From positions 43,216 to 107,215 of the forward strand of contig NW_005179204.1 in the NCBI RefSeq assembly GCF_000350225.1: a stretch of DNA of 64,000 nt, read 5' to 3'. The position numbers were made by a program, and so were the translations under genes. The stretch's first letter is position 1; each line of letters opens with the position of its first letter. Below, in pieces: positions 19,991 through 30,621 of the stretch. Below the pieces are notes generated by a model, which saw only the letters and a program-made list of their open reading frames with translations, was not told the DNA's origin and searched no databases. Source of the DNA: Chondrus crispus (Eukaryota > Rhodophyta > Florideophyceae > Gigartinales > Gigartinaceae).

Positions 19991-20001
19991 TCGAGGGGGA
20001 G
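19991..20001 (+). other. Copia-B polypurine tract
   Basis: TCGAGGGGGAG directly precedes the 3' LTR, as expected for the plus-strand primer. Confidence 0.8.
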
Positions 20002-20763
20002 TGTTGGAAATCTTCGACCACATGCTAAGCTACAAGCCTGGACAGATATCACACGTGTACGCCGACGAAACCTAAAATGCTTGCAAGAGCATTCTCAGGA
20101 TGTTTGGTCTTCAACACCGACACGTGTCATATTTGTACACGGTTGCACTTTCGTAATATTTGTGAGCATGTTTCAATGTTGGTGTTGACACGTGTAAGTT
20201 ATGTACCTCATGGCACTCTACAGTACATTCTGAACATGTTTCATTTTTCTCGATTTGACACGTGTGTGACACGTATGACATTTGTCCTACACGTGTGTGA
20301 CACGTATGACGTATGTGCCACAGTGGTTATTAATCGTAGTGTAAAATCTGTAATCTACAGTACAGTACATTCAGATATTATTGACTCTCAAACGGTCCGA
20401 AATTATTAGCAAGAGAGAGTGCAAGTAGGAAAGTCATTTGATTATCAACCGAGAGTGGAAATAGGAGAGTCACTTGATTATCAACCGAGAGTGCAAGAAG
20501 GAGAGTCATTTGATTATCAACCGAGAGTGCAACAGGGAGAGTCACTTGATTATCAACCGAGAGTGCAACAGGGAGAGTCACTTGATTATCAACGAGTGCA
20601 AGAAGGAGAGTCACGTGACCAGCCCTAATGGCTCGAATTGTATGTAGTTCGAAGAGTATAAGTAGCGCCAATAGTTGGCGACCAAGAGTAAAATGGTATC
20701 AACTTTTTTTCCCGTCAACCACCAGCAACCTTCAACCATCCTTCTTCCCTCTGCCCCGCTGAC
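20002..20763 (+). repeat. Copia-B 3' LTR, last 9 bases missing
   Basis: Begins TGTTGGAAATC and matches 5774-6532. It ends at CCGCTGAC, where the 5' LTR continues with CTTTCTATA. Gypsy G1 starts at the next base. Confidence 0.9.
20410..20624 (+). repeat. Tandem repeat block in Copia-B U3 (3' LTR)
   Basis: Six units as in the 5' LTR. Units three and four differ in type (CAAGAAGG and CAACAGGG starts), so the two LTRs have diverged in this array. Confidence 0.8.
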
Positions 20764-21355
20764 TGTAGTATAATCACCCCCAACGACGAGGGGGGTGAGT
20801 ACTGACAGTTCGGAAAGACCCCGATCGGCGGGAAGACAGAAGCACGGCCCACCCACGGTACCGAGCACGGGCTCGAGGTAGCGGTGGTAGAGCGGGATCG
20901 GGGAGGACGCGCGCACGCGCGAGCGGTTCTACGCCTCGACGCCCCGGAGCGGTACTGGGTGACGATCCAGTACCGACGGGCGGAGGCGGAGCCGGCTCGT
21001 GGGCGTGCTACGCGCGTCCTCAACCCGCGCGCGGTGCGACTCCTAGGTAAAACGGACGGAAGTACCTAAAAGTAAGCGGGCGGACCAAGGTGGAGGATCC
21101 TTGACAAGTCCGTGCTTGTCGTCCTCCACCGCCGGCGGTCCGCTCATATTTAATGTACATCGTAGTCTATCATAACTCTACTGTAGTGCCGGTCTACCGA
21201 CACTGTAGCGCTGTCAGCCGGCGGGGCTGACAGTCCACGTGTAGCACGCGTCCCGTACACGTGGAGGACACGTGTGTGCGCGCATGGCTGTAAGGCTCGT
21301 TGCCTTACTGTCCCTGATCCAATCCTAATCTAATTTGCGTTTGGGGTTATACCAC
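20764..21355 (-). repeat. G1 3' LTR
   Basis: 592 bp. It contains an inverted repeat CTGTCAGCC/GGGCTGACAG (about 21208-21231), the conserved motif CTATCATAA and TATA-like CATATTTAATGTACAT just before it, and CACGTG boxes at about 21236-21275. Confidence 0.88.
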
Positions 21356-21372
21356 ATCACCCCCCCCTCAAG
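21356..21372 (-). other. G1 polypurine tract
   Basis: On the minus strand TTGAGGGGGGGGTGA directly precedes the LTR. The same sequence environment (GTGAAC...GGACG...TCACTCTTGAGG) precedes the G2 3' LTR. Confidence 0.75.
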
Positions 21373-21545
21373 AGTGAGCGTCCGCGTTCACTCCTGAGGC
21401 TTGCAGAACCTGTCCGTCCCACTCCCTGAACCCCGAGCAGATCCGACCTGGTATACGAATTTCCCCCCCCCCTTTGCGCACTGTCCCACTTCGTCCTTGA
21501 CAGCGCCATTTGGTCGTCCCCTCTCGCGTCACCGCCCGTGTCAGC

Positions 21546-23837
21546 ATGGCCGACCCGCGGTCTATTTCTCTCCCGCAGTCACCCCCGGGCGTCGTGAAGC
21601 CAACTATGGCGGAGGCGGTGGCCGTCGGGACCCCGCCTTCGAGCGGGCTCGGACTCCCAAGTGCGTCATCCGGACGGCGTGAGGGTGGCGTCGTCCTGGC
21701 CCAAGCGGGTCCGCTCCCTCCGCCGGGTTTCCAGAAGTCCCGCTCGCGGTCCACGACCGTGTCTTTGGAACTGGTGGCCCCCGGTGAGGGGCCATCCAAG
21801 CCGGTCCTTTCGTTTCGCCCGGCTACCCCTTCCGTCCCAGAAGCCGACATCCCGCCTTCCGCTCTCTCTGCCGCCCGGTGCGGCTCGGCCGCTCCCCTCG
21901 CGTCGGGGGCGGCCCGCAAGATGGATGGCGCGTCCTGCGGTCCTCCACCCCGTGATCCCCTTCCCTCTACCGTCAATGGGGAGGGGCAGTCGCCCTCTGC
22001 CACTCGGTGGCTAGGGGTACCGTCGTTCGAAGTCCCACCGCTCCCCATCAGCAAGCTACGGTACCCCTGGCGCCGCCGCGGCCGCTCGGGGGTAACCGTC
22101 GAGGAACTTTCTTCCTGCACGTGGCTTCGTTCCGACCTAGCCCGCGTGTTCAAGGTTCGCGAAGCCGGTGGTGTGCAGGAGGCGTCGTCCGTTCTACACC
22201 GGTTGATGGGCGAAGGCGGCGGCTCCGGGTACCAGCTGCCGGACGAGCTGATCGGAGATCGTACCTTCGCGTACAGTGTCGCGGAGGTCCTCTTCGTCGA
22301 CCGGATGGGATCGTTCCTGTCTAACGCAAGACAGGTCGACCCCCGGCGGTTCGTGTTACCGGAGGTGGCGGGGCTGTACGTGTCGCCCCGCCCCTATGCG
22401 TTCACTAAGCCCCGGGTGGCTCTGCAGAAGTCTTCGTGCTCCTTGATGCGTCTCCACGGTGTGGGATTCGCCCACCACGATTGGTCCGCCTATCGGCGAG
22501 AGAACGAGGCGGACGGTCGTGTTGTTACGACGTCTGCCTTCGCGTCCGGCCTGTCTCCGGAAGACTTCCCCGCTCTCCCTGTCGACGTGAGGGAGAGCTT
22601 TCCCTCGCTCGGAGTGCACCCGCTTCTGCCTCCGGTCTTGAAGCATTTCGGGATTGCGTGTGCCAACCCGCAGCACCCAGCCCACTCGCGGCTCGCGTAT
22701 AATTATGAGCGCGAGTGGGCTTGGTCCGTGTGCTGCGCGTTCATGGCCGAGGCGCACATGAACAAGCGAGTCTTCATTCAGGCGGACTCTACGGTCACGT
22801 TCGTAGGACGCGTCGTGTCCGGCCTTCCTGATGCCGTCCTCCATTCGACAGAGCACGGGTCCTCCCACGTCCCCTGGACGTTCGCCCAGGCCGTGGGCCT
22901 CATGGTCCGTGCTGGCGCGATCAGCTCGCGGAACCATCACCCGTGGATGGACTATACCACCGGGGCCCGGGCTTCCTTCGTCACATACGAACCGGCGTCG
23001 GATGCCTTCGTCGCTCGCTCCGTTCCTGTCCCCTTGGTTGTCGGCAACACGGGGAAGAGGGGAGGCGTCGGGTCCGAGAGTCGGCGGGACCGGCGAAAGC
23101 GCTACCGGGACCTCGACGCCGCATGCGTGGACCCCGCTGGTCTCAACCTGAACCCCTACCGTACGATGTCAGGGGTCGGTCGCCCCGGGACAGGGGGCCT
23201 TGCCTCTACAGGGGCCATCCTCCCCGTCCCGCCTCTTGACGAGGTGGCGCAGGCCACGCCGCCGGCGCACTGTGTACGCGACCTCGTGGTCCCCCGAGGG
23301 GAGCTGGTGACCGTTCCCAAGGTAGTACGGGCCTTGGGGGTCGCCAGCCAGCGGACCTGGACGATAGGCGGGCTGGTGGGCACCCTTGCAGACTGGTTTC
23401 TGGCTCGGAGTGACGAAGCGCGCGGTCTTCGTGACGACCTGGCGGCGCGCTCCACAGAACTTCAACGGGTGACCCAGGAGGTGGCCGCTATACGCGAGGC
23501 GTCCGAACGCCAGGCGGTCGTCTACGAGCGAGTCCTGCACGAACGCGAGCGCTATCGACGCGAACGCCACCGTCTGCGTTCGGTTCAGTCGGTACCCTTG
23601 CCGTCGGGTGGCGCTCCTACTAACGCTCTGGTCCCTCCCGTCAGGCGCGATCCGTACGCTGATTATGAGCCCGGTCCTCCCTCTCCCCGAAGCTGGGCGT
23701 CCGGGGAGGGCACGCCGCATGTCTTCATGCCTAGCCTCGCCGAACTGGACACCGAGACACCTCGGCATCCGGGGTATTGTCCCCCGGATAAACACGCTTC
23801 GGGGTCTTGCGGGCCCTCGAACAATGCGAGCCGCTGA
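21546..23837 (+). CDS. Antisense accessory ORF of gypsy G1 (unknown protein, 763 aa)
   Basis: A long ORF on the strand opposite gag-pol, lying between the 3' LTR and the hairpin array. The first ATG is at 21546 (MADPRS); the frame is open from 21510. At about 65% GC a frame this long is very unlikely by chance, and no comparable frame lies on the other strand. About the first 190 residues are Pro/Ser-rich. The middle (about 190-500) is a mixed-composition, probably folded region with no motif I recognise. A basic stretch (SESRRDRRKRYRD) follows. The C-terminal part (about 630-700) is a likely coiled coil (ARGLRDDLAARSTELQ, ERVLHERERYRRERHR). Antisense ORFs in the same place are known from plant Grande/Tat gypsy elements. 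Function unknown. Confidence 0.6.
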   Translation: MADPRSISLPQSPPGVVKPTMAEAVAVGTPPSSGLGLPSASSGRREGGVVLAQAGPLPPPGFQKSRSRSTTVSLELVAPGEGPSKPVLSFRPATPSVPEADIPPSALSAARCGSAAPLASGAARKMDGASCGPPPRDPLPSTVNGEGQSPSATRWLGVPSFEVPPLPISKLRYPWRRRGRSGVTVEELSSCTWLRSDLARVFKVREAGGVQEASSVLHRLMGEGGGSGYQLPDELIGDRTFAYSVAEVLFVDRMGSFLSNARQVDPRRFVLPEVAGLYVSPRPYAFTKPRVALQKSSCSLMRLHGVGFAHHDWSAYRRENEADGRVVTTSAFASGLSPEDFPALPVDVRESFPSLGVHPLLPPVLKHFGIACANPQHPAHSRLAYNYEREWAWSVCCAFMAEAHMNKRVFIQADSTVTFVGRVVSGLPDAVLHSTEHGSSHVPWTFAQAVGLMVRAGAISSRNHHPWMDYTTGARASFVTYEPASDAFVARSVPVPLVVGNTGKRGGVGSESRRDRRKRYRDLDAACVDPAGLNLNPYRTMSGVGRPGTGGLASTGAILPVPPLDEVAQATPPAHCVRDLVVPRGELVTVPKVVRALGVASQRTWTIGGLVGTLADWFLARSDEARGLRDDLAARSTELQRVTQEVAAIREASERQAVVYERVLHERERYRRERHRLRSVQSVPLPSGGAPTNALVPPVRRDPYADYEPGPPSPRSWASGEGTPHVFMPSLAELDTETPRHPGYCPPDKHASGSCGPSNNASR

Positions 23838-24044
23838 CCGCGCGGTCTGGTCGTCAACCGCGCGGTGCCCTTCTTCCCTTACGTCGTCGAGGACGACACA
23901 GTAAACATTGCTTCCATCGTGACGCGTTTCTTCGAGTCTGTTCGTTGCTTCTAATTCCCCTTTGTCATCGGCGTGACACAGCACGCCCGCCCATGCTTTC
24001 CTCAAAGCGGAGGAGGAAGGGGCGATGGCAGATCGCGTTCCCCT
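23838..24044. other. Spacer between antisense ORF and hairpin array
   Basis: About 200 bp, less GC-rich than the flanks, without a recognisable signal. Confidence 0.4.
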
Positions 24045-25122
24045 CGTCCCTCTTCGCCATCCAGTATCGAGGGCAGGGGCGCGAGCGAACTCATATTCTC
24101 CTTGAGGCCTCTCGCCATCGGTGGCGAGGGCCTAGCGCACAACGAACGCTCTTATCTATCACGTCCCTCGCCATTCGGGGCGAGGGCGCGCGGCGCAGCG
24201 AACATCTGTCTTCACGTCCCGCCCCTTCATCGTCCGGGGCGGAGCACAGCGCATTGTCTTCGTCTCGCGCGTCCCTCGCCGTTCGGGGCGAGGGCGCGCG
24301 CGACAGTCGTCCTTCTTGGGGCCTCTCGCCATCGGCGGCGAGGGCACGGCGCGAGACGAGGCACAGCGACGTTCCTTATGTTTGCCGGCCCTCGCCTCGG
24401 TGGCGAGGGCGCGGCGCGAGACGACGCGCAGCGACATTCCTTATATTTACCGGCCCTCGCCTCGGTGGCGAGGGCGCGGCGCGAGACGACGCGCAGCGAC
24501 ATTCCTTATATTTGCCGGCCCTCGCCTCGGTGGCGAGGGCACCGCGCGCGACGTTCGCGCTGCGGTGCGGCGGAAAAGTTCTCGTGGCAGCGCCTGGGCC
24601 TCGCAAGCTCGGCCCGCGGCGCTCCCCGAGGACTTTTTCCGGCGCTCCTCGCGCTCCGGCTTCTTTCCCGCGCGCGCCCCTTGCCATCGAGGCGAGGGCT
24701 TGGACGCGTGGAGGTACTTATTCTTCTTCGCGCGTGCCCTCCCCGCCATCGGGGCGAGGGGGCGAACGCGTGGACGTACGTTTTCTTCTTTGCGCGACGT
24801 CCGCCATCGGTGGCGGGGGCGCTGCGCGTGCGCCGTTCGTCTTTTTCGTCGCTCGTGCTTCTCACCATCGGGGCGAGGCGCTTCGTTATCGGTTGCGAGG
24901 GCGCGTGCGGCGGTCGTCCTTCTTGAGGCCTCTCGCCGTCGGCGGCGAGGGCAGGGGCGCGCGAGGGCCCGTATTCTCCTTGAGGCCTCTCGCCGTCGGC
25001 GTCGAGCGCGTGCGCGGCGGGGTATGTCTGAGGCCCCGCGCCCCTCGCCAGTCGGGGGCGAGGGCGCAGTGCCGAACGGAGGTCTTTACCTGTCGCGCGT
25101 CCGTCGCCACTCGGGGCAAGGG
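24045..25122. repeat. Array of about 17 hairpins, CCTCGCC-loop-GGCGAGG (G1)
   Basis: Short imperfect palindromes of 17-26 bp recur every 50-65 bp, with stems based on CCCTCGCC / GGCGAGGG and loops of 4-6 bases (CATCGGT, CATTCG, GTTCG, TCGGT). Examples are 24109-24130, 24165-24186, 24273-24294, 24323-24344, 24389-24409, 24454-24474, 24519-24539, 24677-24698, 24737-24762, 24929-24951 and 25040-25063. Three units at 24389-24539 form an almost exact 65-bp tandem. Spacers otherwise differ, though CTTCTT and CGCGCG runs recur. Stems show paired changes. The array follows the antisense ORF and lies downstream of integrase on the sense strand. Confidence 0.85.
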
Positions 25123-25923
25123 CGCGGGCGTATGGTGTTGCGGTGTCCGTCCGGTATTCGGACCGGGGGCGGACGTGTGTACCCATGGGGCGGCATCGTT
25201 CACCTTGTTACCGGTCGTCGGTGGAGGTGCTACCGTGCCCATGCGCGCAAGGCACGTGCCAGTGTAATTTCCTCCCCTTAATTATTTTTTGCTAATTTCG
25301 CAGGCTGGGGGAGGCGGTGATTTGGTGACGGCGCAAGCGTAATTGGCGCGTGTCGTGCATCGCGGAGCGCCGCTCACGTGTAACGTTCTCCTCTTTTCTT
25401 CATTTTCCGTATCATGAGGCACGCGTCGGTGGCTGTTTCGAGGTGTCTCGAGTCCGTGGGGGTATAACACTGACCCTCCGATCGGGTTGCTCTTGCCCGA
25501 TCCCCCTTTGGCAACTGTCTTGTGGCGCGCTCCACCGAATGCGGCCCTATGCTGCATAACCTCCGTCTGCATGTGTCGCACGTCTCCTCGTACACTGCCC
25601 ACAGCGACCGGACGATGATCCGGTCTTCCGTCGGGTGTACCGGCTCGCCTGTGGGTTGACGGCCCTGGTGAGACCAGGGCATCCCGCACCTTGCCGGCGG
25701 TTCGGCGGGTGTGCTATTTTGGCGTACGTACTGTCTGTACTCCTCTCTCTTGCCGGCGGCGGCTGTCGGATGGCTTGACCGCCGGTGCGCCTCGACGTCT
25801 TCGCATCCTCGCGAGTTCGCTGGTGCCTCTCCAGACACCTGTCCTTCCGTTCTTAAGGTTTCTGTCATACCGCGAGGGGCTGCCTTTAACTGCAACGGAG
25901 CAGAGCGGTGGAGGGCCCCCTCC
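25123..25923. other. G1 region between integrase stop and hairpin array
   Basis: About 800 bp with no supported gene. On the plus strand TTTTTTGCTAATTTCGCAG near 25287-25305 looks like a splice acceptor with a branch-point-like CTAAT, which would fit an antisense transcript. This is weak. Confidence 0.35.
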
Positions 25924-27789
25924 TTAAGCGCGAGCGTCCGCGTTCGCGTCTGAGACGAGGTCTCTGCCGGTGCGTCTCCGGAGGCGTTGGGCGTAAGGAG
26001 ACACCAACTCCTCCGGGACGTGAGTCCGCGCGGTCCAGGTGGGCGTGTCGTAATCCGCCCACTTGATGAGGAACTCCGTAGTTCCGTCCTCCAAGGCTCG
26101 ATGCCGGAGTAGTCGTTCGACCGCGTACTGCGTGCCCTTGGTGACCTTGTCGGCAAGGTCACTTGGGGTTGTCGTGCTCGCCCGCGCCGCGCCCGTCGGT
26201 GGTGGGGCGTACACGCAGCGGTCTGCTGAAACGCGCTCGGTAACACCATCACGATCGATCGTGATGGTTCGCCGGTCGTTGGCGAGTACCTGGTATGGCC
26301 CAACGGCGGGCGACGCGAGTTTGTTAGACGTCTTTGCCCCATCGGTGGGGTTCAGGTAGACGTAATTACCTGGCTTGATACGTGCGTTGAGCCGCCTGAC
26401 GCGCTTATCGAAGTCGCGCTTGTACCGAGCCTGCGTCCGGCGCAGGCTCCCGTACGCCTTCTGGATCGTGTCGTCCAACGTCTTGAGGAACTCAGCGCGC
26501 GCGTTGCCCCTATCGGACGGGGGCGCGTCACCGTCGGCTCTGCGTAGAGAGAACTCCGGCGGGGGTCGGCTGAGGACGAGCTCGAAGGGCGTGGTACTCG
26601 TCGTACGATGTACGTGGGAGTTGTACGCGTACGTGAGCGGCCCCACGTACACGTCCCAGTCGTCCTGATGTTCGCCGACGTAATTGCGTAACATCGAAGC
26701 GATGGTCCGGTTGTATCGCTCGACTTGCCCGTTCGGCCGGGGGTGGTACGCCGAAGTGTACAAGTTCGTCACCCCCAGGACACGGCACGTGCTGTGGAAG
26801 AACTTCGCGTTAAACTGCGGTCCGTTATCCGACAGTAGCGAGCGTGGGACGCCGTATTTAAATACCCACGCGTCGCAGAACGCGACGGCTACCGTGTACG
26901 CGGTTACGGTCCGCAGTGCCACAACTTGAGTCAGCTTGGTGAAACGGTCCGTAATTACGAGAAGGAACCGTTTCCCTGCCTTCGTCTTGGGTAGCGGTCC
27001 CAAGATGTCGATGGCGAGGCTCTCAAGCGGCCGTGTTGCCGGAAACAACTTCAAACGGTTGAGGTGTTTCCGCAACTTGACACGGTTCATCGCGCATGTT
27101 CGGCACCCTCGCACCGTAGCTGCGACATCTGCAGCGAGATGGGGCCAGTAGTACTCGCGACGGAGCGCGAAGTACATACGGTTCTGGCCCGGGTGCCCCG
27201 CGATGGTTGGTGTGTGGCAGAGCTGGAGAAGCCGAGCCCGTAGCGTCCGTGGCACCACGACCTGCACGATGTCAGGGTCGAAGGGGTGTCTCCGTTTGAG
27301 CACCCCGTGGTGGTCCTCGAAGAACGCGGAGTCCCGGGACTCTGACTGTCGTGCCAGTACGGTCTGGCAGAAGTCATCCACGCGTTGCTCTTCGGCTATC
27401 TCCTCTAACGTAAGAGGGGCCGGAAGGTCGTCCTGCGGAGGGGCGACCGTGGAGGCGGGCGCGCCAACTTCGGGTTGTTCGGCGCGCTCGATGTCGACAG
27501 CGTCGAATTCGTCGTTCTCCTCCCAGAACGAGGTGGGTCCTTCAAGAGCGGGGGCCTCGTCGTCGCCCCTCGGCTCGTCGCGTGTACGGACGCGCGACCC
27601 TCTTCGCGATCCGGCTTGGTTCCTTGTTGTCACGAAGACATGGACGGCCTTGTGATCGCAGCTCGCGGTACAGACGTGGTCCGCGAGCTCGTCCGACATG
27701 TCACGGACGGTCGTACCCGCATCGAAGGTGGGAATGTCGTCATCCACTTCGACGACTGGGCGAGGTTGTCGGTGACCCTTGGCGACACG
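25924..27789 (-). pseudogene. G1 integrase with chromodomain (own frame)
   Basis: The C-terminal part of pol, in an open frame shifted relative to RNase H. It contains the H-H-C-C zinc domain (HTPTIAGHPG ... CRTCAMN), the catalytic core with D in AIDILGPLP, D in SDNGPQF and E in NGQVERYNRT, and a basic linker. A chromodomain-like segment (YAVERLLRHR ... EFLIKWADYDTPTW) starts about 70 residues before the end. The chromodomain places G1 with the chromoviruses and could direct insertion to modified histones. The domain itself looks undamaged. Only its linkage to the upstream pol is broken, by a frameshift near 27790. Confidence 0.85.
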
Positions 27790-28453
27790 AGGCGTGACAG
27801 GGCATCGGGCACCTGGTGCACGCGCCCGGGGCGGTACTGGATGGTGAAGTCGTATTCCGCCAACCGCAGTCGCCACCGGGTAAGCCTTCCGGAGCTCTCC
27901 GTGAGGGACATAAGCCATCGGAGGGCATCATGGTCCGTCCGGACGGTGAACTTGGTACCTTCGATGTACGGCCGTAGTGTGCGTACGGCCCACACTACGG
28001 CAAAGCACTCGCGTTCCGTAGCGCTGTAGTTGCGCTCACTATCAGACAGTGAGTGCGACCAATACCCCACGGGGCGCCAGTCGTTGGCGCCTTCGTGTTC
28101 CTGGAGCAACGTACAGCCCAGTTGATAGGCACTAGCATCAGTGTCGATCATGTACGGCCGACCGTACCGCGGCAATGCTAGGATCGGCGGGGAAATCATC
28201 CGCTCCTTCAACGCTCGAACGCTTGAAGTTGCAGCTCGGTCGGGTCGTCGAAGTTGGGGTCCGCGTCCTTGCGCGTCATGTCCGTTAATGGGCGCGCAAT
28301 TTTCGCGAACCCCTTCACGAAGCGGCGGTAGACGTTGCACGCTCCGAGGTACGAGCGCACCTGCGTCAACGTCCTCGGAAACGTGAACGTCTTGAAGGCG
28401 TCCGCCGCCGCTTCGGCGACGCTCAGCTTACCTGGGGAAATGACGTGCCCCAA
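27790..28453 (-). pseudogene. G1 RT C-terminus and RNase H, frameshifted
   Basis: After the stop at 28454-28456 the RT frame continues (LGHVISPGK, RTLTQVRSYLG, NVYRRFVKGF) to about 28210. There a one-base shift moves the frame into RNase H (MIDTDASAYQLGCTLLQ, ATERECFAVVWAV, RTDHDALRWL). That frame runs to about 27790, where a second shift leads to integrase. Either real decay or sequencing indels could explain single-base lesions in such GC-rich DNA. Confidence 0.85.
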
Positions 28454-30475
28454 TTAATGCACCTTCGGTTGGAAGAAGCTACACTTCTTGAGCTTGAGGG
28501 AGATTCCGGCGCTCCTCAACAAGCTCAAGACAGTGTCGAGATGCTTCGCGTGTTCTCCGTGCGTACGGGAGAACACGATGACATCATCCAGGTAGACGAG
28601 GCATATCTGCCATCGGACGCCAGATAGGATGATGTCGAGGGCACGTTGGAAGGTGGCCCGTGTCCCTTTTAGCCCGAACGGCATACGCAAATGGCGAAAC
28701 GTTCCCATATGCGTAGTGAACGTGGTCTTGTCCCGGTCTTCCGGAGCGACGGGGATCTGCCAATAACCGGAATTGCAGTCCAACGTCGTGAAGACGGCTG
28801 CATCTCCGAGCGAATCGATGCAGTCGTCCATCCGTGGCAGCGGATACGAATCCGCTGCAGTCTTCGCGTTGAGACGCCGGTAGTCCACGCAGAACCGAAG
28901 AGAGCCGTCTTTCTTCGGTACGAGCACCACGGGAGACGCCCACTCGGTGCTCGCGGGTTCGATTACCCCTGCGTTCAACATTTTGTCGACTTCCTTGGCG
29001 ACCATCTCACGCATAGCCGGCCCCTTTCGGTAGGGCATTGAACGTATCGGCTTCGTGCCCGGTTCGAGGGGAATGCGGTGTTCGGTCGCTCGGATCGTTC
29101 CGAGCGCCCCGCTCCACAGACTCGAGTGCTTACGGAGCATCTCGAGCACGTGGTCCCGGAACTTGTCACTATCGACGTATGACAAGTCGATTTCTCTTTC
29201 CCAATCCTCGGGCGGATTTTCGGGATCCTTTTTAGAGGCGGGTGCAGTGCCCCCTTCCGGCGGCGGGCACTTCACCAGTCGGCCGTCCGTACTGGCTCCT
29301 TTCTCCTCAACGGTTGCCCCCTGGGCGGAGCCTGGTCGACCAGCTCCTGCCGTTCCGACTTGATCGGTCAAGTCGGTGAGGTGTAGCGCGTGCGCGATCC
29401 CCTCGGCGACGCGGCGTTCAGGCGTCAGGATTGCGAGGGGGTTGCGTTTAGCGTATCCCACAACGGTGTGTTTCGGAAGCCGCCTTTCCCGTCGCGAAAA
29501 GTTCGCGACGATGACGTCGAAGGTCTGGTTCGGCAGGACCTCGGCGACGCCGTTCGTCAGCCTCACTCCATGTCGGTGTTGGAGTGATGGCTTCGGCTCC
29601 ATAAACACGAGGCCCCTCCCCGCCGTGGTGACGCGCACACGGGCCTGCGACCTCGCGGGAATGGTAACCCAGCGGGCGATTCGGATCGCCTGCGGGGCTT
29701 CGTCGCGTGCGTCAGCCCGGCTTGTCTGACGTCCGTGCCGCCTGGTTGGGGGAGTCGGCTCCCCCTTCCCGTCGACGATGGCAACGGAGCCACCTTGGCG
29801 GAGCTCCAACCGTTGAGCTTCGATGTCGATACTTCGTACGTGTGTATCGATGAAGGCCGTACCAAGGAGGACCGGCACGGCGAGCTGGTCCGCCACGACG
29901 AACGGAATTCGGAACGTCGTGTTCCTCAACCGCACGGCCAGGCGTACGACGGCCGAGAGCTTAAGCGGGTTGCTATTCGCGCCTGCCAATCGGGGCAGTG
30001 GCGCGTCGCGGATAACGTACCGCGACCAATCGGGAGGAAGGTCCGCCTTCCTCACCAGATTGTACCCTGAGCACGTATCAACGGCGATCGTGCGGGGCTT
30101 GAAGGCATTTCCCTCCGTAGCTATCGAGCCGAGGACGTTGTAAATCTTCGACGTCATAAGGCAAATGACGCCGTCGACCACCCTTGGCGCGCCCGGCTCG
30201 GCGAGATCGTTCCGCCGGGGCCGCCGGCGCCGGTTCCGACTTCTCTTCCGCGTCCTTCGGCCTTGGTCGCGGGGCGCCCTTCGGTCGGCCGCGTCCCCGC
30301 GACAAGTCGCGTTCGTACGCGGCTTGAATTCTTCTGGCGGCCCCGGGTCCCCCTGGGTCGGGCCGCTGGCGCGTTCGATGCGCTTCTTGTTAGGCACTTG
30401 GCTCACGGTTGCCACAGTGCCTTCCTTCATGTGCGCCGGGCTCACGGTTGCCTCAGCGTCTTCGTCCTTTCGCAC
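28454..30475 (-). pseudogene. G1 protease and reverse transcriptase
   Basis: 673 residues from the first ATG. A repetitive, charged N-terminus (1-100) is followed by retropepsin with AVDTCSGYNLV (D133, DTCSG instead of DTGA/DSGA) and RT from about 455. RT blocks include VVLVPKKDGSLRFCVDYRRLN, TTLDCNSGYWQI (usual D present), MPFGL and the YLDD box (628-631). A TAA at 28454-28456 interrupts the connection to RNase H where other elements usually have Tyr. The gene is separated from gag by about 150 bp and lies in another frame. No slippery site was evident. Confidence 0.88.
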
Positions 30476-30621
30476 CGAGCTTACGGGTGTCTCGGTGCGC
30501 TTGTGCGGGGTTGAGGGGAATAATATCGGTAAACATTCCCCTCCCCTGCCGGGGACAAATAGGGGCGGGTCAAGGTTGGTTTGACAAGACGGTTCACGCG
30601 ACCGCGCGAACGTAACCGTCT

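Larger units (their letters stand above)
5774..20763 (+). mobile_element. Copia-B element (plus strand), interrupted by Copia-A and a TRIM
   Basis: A nearly complete Ty1/copia element: 5' LTR 5774-6541, primer site 6542-6555, leader, gag-pol split by inserts at 7687-15945, purine tract, and 3' LTR 20002-20763. Without the inserts it is about 6.7 kb. The 3' LTR lacks its last 9 bases because gypsy G1 begins there. Stops and a frameshift in gag-pol make it non-autonomous. It sits inside the RT fragment at 4723-5773. A target duplication cannot be checked because the right flank is lost. Confidence 0.9.

Noticed and set aside
22356..24005. Minus-strand ORFs opposite the G1 antisense gene (194 and 278 codons)
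   Set aside because: Shorter shadows of the 763-codon frame, without motifs and outside the gag-pol order.
24045..25122. CRISPR array
   Set aside because: Repeats are palindromic but diverged, spacers share motifs and vary in length, no cas genes are present, and the setting is a eukaryotic retroelement.
23807..25281. Plus-strand ORFs of 486 and 321 codons across the G1 hairpin array
   Set aside because: Composition and repeats of the array create Arg/Gly/Ala-rich frames in several frames at once. No domain and no separate support.
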